A DNA stretch of 14,010 nt from Deltaproteobacteria bacterium (GTDB lineage Bacteria; Myxococcota_A; UBA796; UBA2385), in the NCBI GenBank assembly GCA_016845285.1, contig JAERSX010000997.1, positions 1 to 14,010 on the forward strand, in the 5' to 3' direction. Positions 1-6,700 of this stretch are shown here, in pieces. The position numbers were made by a program, and so were the translations under genes. Position 1 is the stretch's first letter. Every line of letters begins with the position of its first letter. Under the pieces are notes generated by a model. That model was given only the letters and a program-made list of their open reading frames with translations, ran no database searches and was not told the origin of the DNA.

Positions 1-2
1 AC

Positions 3-395
3 ATGGGACCCATGGACAAGCGCAAGTACATCCTCATGAGCTTCCTGGGCGCTGGCGCCTTGGTGGGCATGTCAGTACGCGGCCTGGGCGCCCCACTTCT
101 GGCGCGGATGGAGATCGGGGACCCCCTGCTTCTCGGCATCATCAACGCAACGACTTTCGCAGGCCTCCTGATCTGCGTGGTCACCTTTCTGGTTCTCAAC
201 CGGCACCCGCTGGCCTACCGCTTCACCGATGAGTCCATCGGCGAGCTCCGGAAGACCACTTGGCCCGACCGGGAAGAGACCCTCCGCTCTACGCTCATCG
301 TGCTCGCGTGCACGTTTGCGATTGCGGGCTCTCTCGCATTCTACGACTTCGTCTGGGGTCGGCTCACCAGCCTCTTCCTCTTCACAGAGGGCTGA
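3..395 (+). CDS. secE: Preprotein translocase subunit SecE
   Basis: SecE is the small essential membrane subunit that clamps SecY in the SecYEG protein-export channel of the inner membrane. The 130-residue reading shows three hydrophobic segments, at about residues 8-30, 42-63 and 97-118. Before the last lies the amphipathic SecE signature helix, with GELRKTTWPDREE at about residues 79-91. This three-segment layout and the length match the E. coli form (127 residues) rather than the single-segment form of many other bacteria. The reading opens at the window edge; ATG at 3 or ATG at 12 (MDKRKY) are both possible, and a start further upstream cannot be excluded because the preceding DNA is missing. 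It lies 53 bp before nusG, the usual neighbour, which supports the call. The family assignment is firm and the start is not. Confidence 0.93.
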   Translation: MGPMDKRKYILMSFLGAGALVGMSVRGLGAPLLARMEIGDPLLLGIINATTFAGLLICVVTFLVLNRHPLAYRFTDESIGELRKTTWPDREETLRSTLIVLACTFAIAGSLAFYDFVWGRLTSLFLFTEG

Positions 396-418
396 AGCAC
401 CGCATCCCCTATTGATCT

Positions 419-440
419 TCCGGCGCACGCCGGAGGAGGT
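419..440 (+). promoter_or_regulatory. Shine-Dalgarno of nusG inside an inverted repeat
   Basis: TCCGGCGCACGCCGGA (419-434) is a near-perfect inverted repeat whose right arm runs into the very strong ribosome-binding site GGAGGAGGT (432-440), 8 nt before the nusG ATG at 449. Folding the repeat would hide the first bases of the site. The pairing is seen in the sequence; a regulatory role is inference. The two-base centre means at least one inner pair must open. Confidence 0.4.
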
Positions 441-448
441 CCCTCCCC

Positions 449-982
449 ATGGCCAAGGCCTGGTACGTCGTTCACACCTACTCAGGGTACGAGAACAAGG
501 CGAAGCTCGCCTTGGAGGACGCGATCCGTCGCAGCGGGCTCGACGCGCGCTTTGGCGAAGTCCTCGTGCCGACCGAGAAGGTGGTTGAGGTCAAGGACGG
601 GAAGAAGAAGACGACTACTCGGAAGGTCTTCCCCGGCTACATGTTCGTGAACATGGAGATCGACAACGAGACCTGGCACTTGGTCCGGTCGACTCCCAAG
701 GTCACGGGCTTCATCGGTGGTGGGCGCAACCCGCCACCGGTCTCGGACGATGAGGTCGCCCGCATCACCAACCAGAGGACGGAAGACGAAGAGAAGCCAA
801 AGCCCGTAGTCAACTACGAGCGCGGCGAAGAGGTGCGCATCATCGATGGCCCCTTCGCCTCGATGAGCGGCAAGGTCGACGAGGTCAATGCCGGTCGTGC
901 CAAGCTCCGTGTCATGGTCAGCATCTTCGGCCGCACTACACCGGTCGAGCTAGATTTCACCCAGGTCGAGAAGATCAGCTGA
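449..982 (+). CDS. nusG: Transcription termination/antitermination factor NusG
   Basis: NusG binds the clamp helices of RNA polymerase beta', suppresses pausing, and through its C-terminal domain contacts Rho or ribosomal protein S10, so coupling transcription to termination or translation. At 177 residues it is close to E. coli NusG (181). The N-terminal NGN domain opens with AWYVVHTYSGYENKA (4-18) and contains the RKVFPGYMFV core at about 58-67. An acidic/proline linker at about 105-122 leads to the KOW domain, which starts near residue 126 with GEEVRIIDGPFASMSG. It ends with the usual VELDFTQVEKI. The ATG is fixed by the GGAGGAGGT site 8 nt upstream. It sits between secE and rplK, the standard order. 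No insertion or unusual residue was seen. Confidence 0.97.
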   Translation: MAKAWYVVHTYSGYENKAKLALEDAIRRSGLDARFGEVLVPTEKVVEVKDGKKKTTTRKVFPGYMFVNMEIDNETWHLVRSTPKVTGFIGGGRNPPPVSDDEVARITNQRTEDEEKPKPVVNYERGEEVRIIDGPFASMSGKVDEVNAGRAKLRVMVSIFGRTTPVELDFTQVEKIS

Positions 983-1017
983 GCGCGTCCGCCGCGCCCT
1001 GATTGCAGGAGGCCACG

Positions 1018-1449
1018 ATGGCCAAAAAGGTCGTCAACCAGATCAAGCTCCAGATTCCGGCTGGGCGCGCCAACCCGGCGCCTCCCATCGGTCCTGCCCT
1101 CGGTAGTGCTGGCGTCAACATCCCCTTGTTCTGCAAGGAGTTCAACGCACGCACCCAGAAGCAGGCCGGAGAAGGGCTGATCATTCCCACGGTGATCACG
1201 GTCTACTCCGACCGCACCTTCCAGTTCGAGCTGAAGACTCCGCCTGCGTCCATCCTCCTCAAGAAGGCGGCTGGCGTGGACAAGGGCTCCGGCGAGCCGA
1301 ACAAGGAGAAGGTGGGCTCGGTCACGATGGCGCAGGTCCGCGAGATCGCCGAGTCCAAGATGCCCGACCTCAACACCAAGAGCGTCGAGTCGGCCATGCG
1401 GACCATCCGCGGCACGGCGCGCTCCATGGGCATCACCGTCAAGGGCTGA
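1018..1449 (+). CDS. rplK: 50S ribosomal protein L11
   Basis: L11 binds the GTPase-associated centre of 23S rRNA at the base of the L7/L12 stalk, where elongation factors and RelA act. The 143 residues match the family length. The N-terminal domain begins AKKVVNQIKLQIPAGRANP and carries the flexible PAPPIGPALGSAGVNI segment that moves when factors bind. The C-terminal RNA-binding domain ends in RTIRGTARSMGITVKG. An upstream TTG at 1003 in the same frame would add five residues. I chose the ATG at 1018 because AGGAGG (1007-1012) is correctly spaced from it and because MAKK is the usual L11 start. The gene lies 35 bp after nusG, so it is probably co-transcribed with it. In E. coli L1 represses translation at the rplK start; no such site is recognisable in this short gap. 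Confidence 0.97.
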   Translation: MAKKVVNQIKLQIPAGRANPAPPIGPALGSAGVNIPLFCKEFNARTQKQAGEGLIIPTVITVYSDRTFQFELKTPPASILLKKAAGVDKGSGEPNKEKVGSVTMAQVREIAESKMPDLNTKSVESAMRTIRGTARSMGITVKG

Positions 1450-1571
1450 ACCCAGCACGAATCCAAACACCTCGACTTCACCCCTGGGTCTCGCTTTGGG
1501 GGAGGGCTGACGAAGCCCACCTACCCCATCGAGACAGGGAGCTGGCCCAGCGGGCCCTCCCGGGAGTTCAC
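1450..1571 (+). promoter_or_regulatory. Structured leader between rplK and rplA
   Basis: This 122-bp spacer is unusually long, since rplK and rplA are nearly contiguous in E. coli. It holds two hairpins. The first is GGGCT (1504-1508) / AGCCC (1514-1518) with a 5-nt loop. The second is GGGAG (1537-1541) + GGCCC (1544-1548) / GGGCC (1552-1556) + CTCCC (1557-1561), with a three-base loop and a two-base bulge. The second hairpin directly abuts the GGGAG ribosome-binding site (1562-1566) of rplA. L1 is a known translational autorepressor, so an L1-responsive leader is a reasonable guess, but I did not recognise an L1 target sequence. Confidence 0.45.
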
Positions 1572-2291
1572 ATGGCTACTACTGGAAAGCGCTTTCGCAG
1601 CGTCTCGAAAAAGATCAACCACCTGCACCGGTACCCGGTGGATGAGGCGGTCTCTCTCGTCAAGGAGACGGCCACGGCCAAGTTCGACGAGAGCGTCGAC
1701 GTCTCCGTGCGGCTGGGCGTCAACCCCCGGCACGCCGACCAGATGGTACGTGGCGCCTGCAGCCTGCCTCATGGCACCGGTCGACAGGTGCGTGTTGTGG
1801 TCTTCGCCCAGGGTGACGCAGCCCGGGCGGCCGAAGAGGCCGGCGCGGTGTTCGTCGGCTCCGATGACCTCGTGCAGAAGATCCAGAAGGAAGGCTGGCT
1901 CGAGTTCGACAAGGCGGTTGCTACCCGCAACATGATGGGCAAGGTTGGCCGCCTCGGCCGCGTTCTCGGCCCTCGTGGTCTGATGCCGAATCCCAAGGTC
2001 GGTACTGTCGTGGCCGAGGACAAGGTGGGCGACACCGTCCGTGAGCTCATGCGTGGCAAGATCGACTTCCGTGTCGAGAAGGCCGGCATCATTCACGCTT
2101 CCATCGGCAAGGCCTCCATGAGCGCGGAGCAGCTGGGTGAGAACCTGGTGGCCCTGATCTCCACTCTCCTTCGCCTGAAGCCGGTCTCGGCCAAGGGTAC
2201 CTACATGCGCAGCATCGCCGTGTCCTCCACCATGGGCCCGGGTGTGAAAGTCGACATCAACGACGCGCAGCGCGCCGCCGAGCGGACCTAG
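1572..2291 (+). CDS. rplA: 50S ribosomal protein L1
   Basis: L1 forms the mobile stalk at the tRNA exit side of the large subunit, and in many bacteria it also represses its own operon by binding the mRNA. The 239 residues match the family (E. coli 234). The diagnostic L1 segment KVGRLGRVLGPRGLMPNPK lies at about residues 124-142. The first domain starts near KRFRSVSKKINHLHRYPVDEA, and the C-terminal lobe has RSIAVSSTMGPGVKVD near 216-231. The ATG at 1572 is preceded by GGGAG (1562-1566). The stop overlaps the ribosome-binding site of rplJ, so translation of the two genes is probably coupled. The gene is ordinary; the unusual part is its own structured leader. Confidence 0.97.
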   Translation: MATTGKRFRSVSKKINHLHRYPVDEAVSLVKETATAKFDESVDVSVRLGVNPRHADQMVRGACSLPHGTGRQVRVVVFAQGDAARAAEEAGAVFVGSDDLVQKIQKEGWLEFDKAVATRNMMGKVGRLGRVLGPRGLMPNPKVGTVVAEDKVGDTVRELMRGKIDFRVEKAGIIHASIGKASMSAEQLGENLVALISTLLRLKPVSAKGTYMRSIAVSSTMGPGVKVDINDAQRAAERT

Positions 2292-2300
2292 GAGTCAGTC

Positions 2301-2837
2301 ATGAATCGAGCACAAAAGGCCGAGCTGGTAGAGGAACTGCATCAGCAGATCACCACTGCCCCGCTCGTGGTGCTGGCCGACTATCGTCGCATCACCGTTC
2401 CAGAGATCACCGAGCTGCGCCAGGTCCTCGCCGGGCAGGGCGTCACCTACCGTGTGGTCAAGAACACGCTGACCCGCCGCGCCATCGAGGGTACTGCTCT
2501 CGAGGGTCTCGGGCCTCATCTCGCAGGCATGACGAGCATCATCATGTCGGGCGAAGACCCGATCGCTGCCGCCAAGCTCCTTCGCGAAGCCACCAAGGGC
2601 CTCAAGAAGGGAGAGCACTTCGAGGTCAAGGGTGGCTTCTTCGATGGTGACACCATCGACGCCGCCATGGTCGAAAAGGTGGCAGACCTGCCCAGCAAGG
2701 AAGAGCTGCTGGCCATGCTGCTGCGGACCATCCAGGAAGGCCCACGCCAGGTGCTCGGCGTCATCCAGGGCCCTGCCAGGGACCTTGTCAATCTGCTTAA
2801 GAACTACGAAAACAAGCTGTCCGAAGGCGCCGAATAG
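2301..2837 (+). CDS. rplJ: 50S ribosomal protein L10
   Basis: L10 anchors the L7/L12 dimers to 23S rRNA near L11, forming the base of the factor-recruiting stalk. The 178-residue product has the typical N-terminal rRNA-binding domain: MNRAQKAELVEELHQQ, then LVVLADYRRITVPEITELR and VVKNTLTRRAIEGT. Its C-terminal helix, from about 145 onward, ends in DLVNLLKNYENKLSEGAE and is the kind that binds L7/L12 N-termini. The ATG at 2301 follows GGAG (2291-2294), which overlaps the rplA stop codon (2289-2291). Only 9 nt separate the genes, so the long rplJ leader used for L10-L7/L12 autoregulation in E. coli is absent here. Either L10 control acts elsewhere or rplJ is simply coupled to rplA. Confidence 0.96.
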   Translation: MNRAQKAELVEELHQQITTAPLVVLADYRRITVPEITELRQVLAGQGVTYRVVKNTLTRRAIEGTALEGLGPHLAGMTSIIMSGEDPIAAAKLLREATKGLKKGEHFEVKGGFFDGDTIDAAMVEKVADLPSKEELLAMLLRTIQEGPRQVLGVIQGPARDLVNLLKNYENKLSEGAE

Positions 2838-2850
2838 GCCAGGACGCTTC

Positions 2851-2886
2851 AACGCTGCGGGAGAGGAGGGCTCATACCGCGGCGTT
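2851..2886 (+). promoter_or_regulatory. Strong hairpin in the rplJ-rplL spacer
   Basis: AACGCTGCGG (2851-2860) pairs with CCGCGGCGTT (2877-2886) over ten positions, one of them a G-U. The 16-nt loop can add a GAG/CTC pairing (2861-2863 with 2871-2873). No T-run follows, so it is not a standard intrinsic terminator. It ends 37 nt before the rplL ATG. A role in mRNA processing or in protecting the highly needed rplL message is inference. Confidence 0.5.
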
Positions 2887-2923
2887 GACTTCGACTCCCC
2901 TTTGGAGCCCTTGGAGAAGTCAA

Positions 2924-3301
2924 ATGTCTATCAGTCAGGCCGATGTGGTCGAGTACATCAAGAACCTGAAGCTGTCCGATGTCAAGGGTCTCATCGAGGT
3001 CCTTGAGGAGGAGCTGGGTGTTTCAGCCTCCGCGCCCGTCATGGGTGTGATGGCCGGCCCCGCTGCCGCCGCCGAGGAGGCCGAGGAGCAGACCGAGTTC
3101 GACGTCGTCCTCAAGTCCTTCGGTGCCAAGAAGATCAACGTCATCAAGGTGGTCCGCGCTGTCACGGGTCTGGGTCTCAAGGAGGCCAAGAACCTCGTCG
3201 AGAGTGCACCGACTCCCGTCAAGGAGGCGCTGCCCAAGGACGAGGCCGACGAGCTCAAGCAGAAGCTCGAAGAGGCCGGTGCCGAAGTCGAAGTCAAGTA
3301 G
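2924..3301 (+). CDS. rplL: 50S ribosomal protein L7/L12
   Basis: L7/L12 is the multi-copy acidic stalk protein that recruits EF-Tu, EF-G, IF2 and RF3 to the ribosome. The 125-residue product shows the three expected parts. A dimerisation/L10-binding N-terminus (about 1-35) contains LKLSDVKGLIEVLEEELGV. A flexible Ala/Glu hinge (about 38-56) contains AAAAEEAEEQ. The factor-binding C-terminal domain (about 57-125) contains VLKSFGAKKINVIKVVR and GLGLKEAKNLVESAP. The reading frame is open from further upstream (2885), but the ATG at 2924 is preferred because GGAG (2913-2916) lies 7 nt before it and MSISQADVVEYI is a typical start. The product is needed at several copies per ribosome; the hairpins on both sides of the gene may help set that excess. 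Confidence 0.97.
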   Translation: MSISQADVVEYIKNLKLSDVKGLIEVLEEELGVSASAPVMGVMAGPAAAAEEAEEQTEFDVVLKSFGAKKINVIKVVRAVTGLGLKEAKNLVESAPTPVKEALPKDEADELKQKLEEAGAEVEVK

Positions 3302-3352
3302 CTCAAGGTTCGACTCCATGGACTGCCTGGCAGGCCATGGGGATCGCACCCT

Positions 3353-3386
3353 CCCAGCCAGGCGGGTTCTCTCCCGCCTGGCCGGG
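3353..3386 (+). terminator. Attenuator-like hairpin after rplL
   Basis: GCCAGGCGGG (3357-3366) pairs perfectly with CCCGCCTGGC (3373-3382) around a 6-nt loop. CCC (3353-3355) and GGG (3384-3386) can extend the stem past one A/C mismatch. It begins 51 nt after the rplL stop, the position of the rplL-rpoB attenuator in E. coli. The downstream bases (CGTGCATCTTGCAT) are not a T-run. Full intrinsic termination is therefore unlikely; partial attenuation, Rho-assisted termination or an RNase processing site fit better. The stem is seen directly and its function is inferred. Confidence 0.5.
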
Positions 3387-3623
3387 CGTGCATCTTGCAT
3401 GAACCTGTGTTAGTCACCGCCCGCTTCCTCGGGACCGTCCGAGAAAGCGTCTCACAAGAGTGGGCGACCGGTCCAACCGGGTTGCGGAGTCCCCCTCATT
3501 TCTGATTTCCGTCGCGAAGTTCGCTCGACGCGTGGCAAGTCGCCCCCGACCTGGGGGAAGGCTGCCGCGAACGGGCACCTGTGTTCGAACGCCAACGTGA
3601 CCTCGGCGTCCACGTCGCGACAC

Positions 3624-3666
3624 CTGACAGAGCTGCCCACGATGGCGCTCCCCCTGACAGTGCTGC
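3624..3666 (+). repeat. Direct repeat CTGACAG-N-GCTGC upstream of rpoB
   Basis: CTGACAGAGCTGC (3624-3636) recurs as CTGACAGTGCTGC (3654-3666), 12 of 13 bases identical and exactly 30 bp apart, which is close to three helical turns. Each copy contains CTGACA, which resembles a -35 box, but no matching -10 element is visible at 16-18 bp. It may be a paired operator or an mRNA motif in the rpoB leader; the function is unknown. Confidence 0.45.
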
Positions 3667-3670
3667 ACTG

Positions 3671-3698
3671 ACCGCCCCCAAGGGGAGCGGTCCAGGAG
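3671..3698 (+). promoter_or_regulatory. Hairpin abutting the rpoB ribosome-binding site
   Basis: ACCGC (3671-3675) pairs with GCGGT (3687-3691). CCC/GGG pairs inside it with a bulged A, leaving a small CAAG-type loop. It ends two bases before AGGAG (3694-3698), the ribosome-binding site that places the rpoB start at the ATG at 3706 (7 nt) rather than the adjacent ATG at 3709 (10 nt). An effect on rpoB translation is inferred. Confidence 0.4.
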
Positions 3699-3705
3699 TC
3701 CTCTG

Positions 3706-6700
3706 ATGATGCGCCTGCTGGCCAACAACTACCGATACCGTCGGACCTTCGCGAAGGTCCATCCGGCCATCAAGGTCCAGAACCTCATTCAGATCCAGCG
3801 GGAGAGCTACGAAAAGTTCCTGCAGATTCAGCTCGACGTGACGGACCGTGAGCCCACCGGCTTGCAGGGCGTCTTCAAGAGCGTCTTCCCCATCCAGGAC
3901 TTCAGCCACCGCGCTTCGCTCCAGTTCGTCTCGTACGACCTCGAGCAGCCGAAGTACGACGTGGAGGAGTGCCGTGAGCGCGGCATGACCTTCTCGGCGC
4001 CGCTGAAGGTGACCGTACGCTTGGTCGTCTGGGACGTCGACTCCGAGACCGACACCCGCACCGTCTCGAACATCAAGGAGCAGGAGGTCTACTTCGGTGA
4101 GATCCCGCTCATGACCGAGAACGGAACGTTCATCGTCAACGGCACCGAGCGTGTCGTCGTGAGCCAGCTGCACCGGTCCCCGGGCATCTTCTTCGACTCC
4201 GGCAAGAGCAAGACCGGTACCTCCGGCAAGACCATCTTCTCGGCGCGGATCATCCCGAACCGGGGTTCCTGGATCGACTTTGAGTTCGACACCAAGGACA
4301 TCCTCTACGTCCGTATCGATCGGCGTCGCAAGCTGCCCGCCACGGTGTTGCTGCGGGCTCTGGGCTACTCCACCGAGGAGCTGCTCAACTACTTCTACGA
4401 CCGCGAGAAGTACATCTACGCCGGCGGCTCCTGGTCCAAGGAGACCACCGAAGATCTGCTCCGCATCCAGCAGGCCACCGTCGAGGTCAAGGACCCCGAC
4501 GGCAACGTGGTCTGCCGTGCGGGCCGGAAGTTCCTGAAGCCTGTCATCCGCAAGATGAAGAAGGCCGGCATGCTTCAGGCCCAGACTCGCGAGCTCGAGG
4601 GCGAGGAGGTCGAGGTTCAGGTCGGCACCATCCCGGTTGCCCCCACCTCGGTCATCGGTCGCTTCAGCGCCTACGACATCGTGGACAGCGAGACGGGTGA
4701 GGTTCTGGTCGCGTGCAACGACGAACTCACCGAGGAGGTCATCGAGCTGCTGCTCGACAATGGCGTCCACGAGTTCGAGACCCTCTACATCGACAATGTG
4801 ATTGTCGGCTCCTTCCTCCGCGACACGCTCCTGGTCGACAAGATCAACACAACGGAGGATGCGGTCATCGAGATCTACCGGCGTCTCCGTCCCGGCGAGC
4901 CGCCCACCTACGAAGCAGCCCTCAACCACTTCGAGAACCTCTTCTTCAATGCCGAGCGCTACGACCTCAGCAAGGTGGGCCGCCTCAAGGTCAACCACAA
5001 GCTGGGCCTCGACCTGCCCCTCGAGCAGACCACGCTCACCCGTGAAGACATCCGCCGGGTGGTTCAGTACCTCATCGATCTGAAGAACAACAAGGGCCAG
5101 GTCGACGACATCGACCACCTTGGCAACCGCCGGGTCCGGGCCGTTGGTGAGCTCCTGAAGAACCAGTACCGCATCGGCTTGGTTCGCATGGAGAAGGCCA
5201 TCAAGGAGCGGATGAGCCTCACTGAGATCGAGGCGCTGATGCCGCACGATCTCATCAACGCGAAGCCCGTCAGCGCGGTGATCAAGGAGTTCTTCGGCTC
5301 CTCGCAGCTCTCCCAGTTCATGGACCAGACCAACCCGCTCTCCGAGGTGACCCACAAGCGGCGCCTCAGTGCTCTCGGGCCGGGTGGCCTGACGCGCGAG
5401 CGCGCTGGCTTCGACGTCCGTGACGTCCACCCGACCCACTACGGCCGCATCTGCCCCATCGAGACCCCGGAAGGGCCGAACATCGGCCTCATCGCGTCGC
5501 TCTCGACCTACGCGCAGGTGAACCAGTACGGATTCATCGAGACTCCGTACCGCATCGTGGAAGAGGGTCGGTTCACAGGTGAGGTCCGCTACTTCACGGC
5601 CTTGGCCGAGGAGAAGCACATCATCGCGCAGGCGAACGCCAAGCTCGACGAGCAAGGCAACCTCGTCGATGACCTCGTGATCGCTCGGAACCAGGGTGAG
5701 TTCGCCCTTGTGCCACGGACCGAAGTCACGCTCATGGACGTGAGCCCGAACCAGCTCGTGTCTGTGGCTGCATCGCTCGTGCCCTTCCTCGAGAACGACG
5801 ACGCCAACCGCGCGCTCATGGGCTCGAACATGCAGCGCCAGGCTGTGCCCCTGGTACGGACCGAGTCGCCTCTGGTCGGCACCGGCATGGAGTGGGTCGT
5901 TGCCCGCGACTCTGGTGTCACCACGACAGCACGGCGCGGTGGCATCGTCGAGAGCGTTGACGCGACCCGCATCGTTGTCCGCGTGGACGACGAGGCTGCG
6001 GCCGACGAGATCGGCGGCGACGTCGACATCTACAACCTCACCAAGTTCCTACGCAGCAACCAGAACACCTGCATCAACCAGCGGCCGGTCGTCAAGCCGG
6101 GTGAGACGGTGCGGCCCGACGACATCATCGCGGATGGTCCCGCCACAGAGCTCGGTGAGCTTGCTCTCGGACAGAACGCGCTCGTCGCCTTCATGCCGTG
6201 GCAGGGGTACAACTTCGAGGACTCCATCCTCATCAGCGAGCGGTTGGTCCGTGAGGACTACTTCACGTCGATTCACATCGAGGAGTTCGAGGTCGCTGCG
6301 CGGGACACCAAGCTGGGCAAGGAGGAGATCACTCGCGACATCCCCAACGTCGGTGAGGAGGCTCTCCGCAACCTCGATGACTCGGGCATTGTTCGCATTG
6401 GCGCATACGTCAAGCCCAGTGACATCCTCGTCGGCAAGATCACGCCGAAGGGCGAGACCCAGCTCTCTCCTGAAGAGAAGCTGCTTCGGGCCATCTTCGG
6501 TGAGAAGGCCGGCGACGTGAAGGACACCTCCCTTCGTGTCCCGCCGGGTGTCGAAGGCGTGGTCATGGGGGCCCAGGTCTTCAGTCGCGAGGGAGTGGAG
6601 AAGGACGCCCGGAGCCTTGAGATCGAGCAGCAGGCCGTTGCGCGCATCAACCGCGACCGTGACGAGAAGATCCGTACCATTCGCGACTCGGCCTTCCGGC

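Larger units (their letters stand above)
3302..3705 (+). other. Long non-coding spacer between rplL and rpoB
   Basis: I see no credible gene in these 404 bp. The content is structural. A strong hairpin lies at 3353-3386. CGCTT/AAGCG and CTCGG/CCGAG form a second one (3422-3449, 6-nt loop, one mismatch). CCCCC/GGGGG forms a third (3543-3557). A direct repeat lies at 3624-3666 and an SD-adjacent hairpin at 3671-3691. E. coli has a partial terminator and an RNase III site in the same place, which lower rpoBC expression relative to the ribosomal genes. The position and structure suggest a similar role here, but no T-rich terminator tract and no convincing promoter were found. Confidence 0.6.

Noticed and set aside
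229..588. Alternative + strand frame across secE and nusG
   Set aside because: It overlaps two confidently identified genes and is Ser/Arg-rich shadow sequence.
1003..1017. TTG start for rplK
   Set aside because: AGGAGG lies between it and the ATG at 1018 and is correctly spaced for that ATG; L11 normally starts MAKK.
1557..1566. CTCCCGGGAG palindrome at the rplA ribosome-binding site as a hairpin
   Set aside because: It has no loop and cannot fold on itself; its left half pairs better with GGGAG at 1537-1541.
5302..5390. Rifampicin-resistance change in rpoB
   Set aside because: Asp540, His550 and Ser555, the main resistance positions, all have the sensitive-type residue.
3496..5655. 719-codon open frame on the minus strand across the rpoB start
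   Set aside because: It mirrors rpoB codons, has a low-complexity Leu/Val/Asp/Glu composition with no family resemblance, and is the expected antisense shadow of a GC-rich gene.
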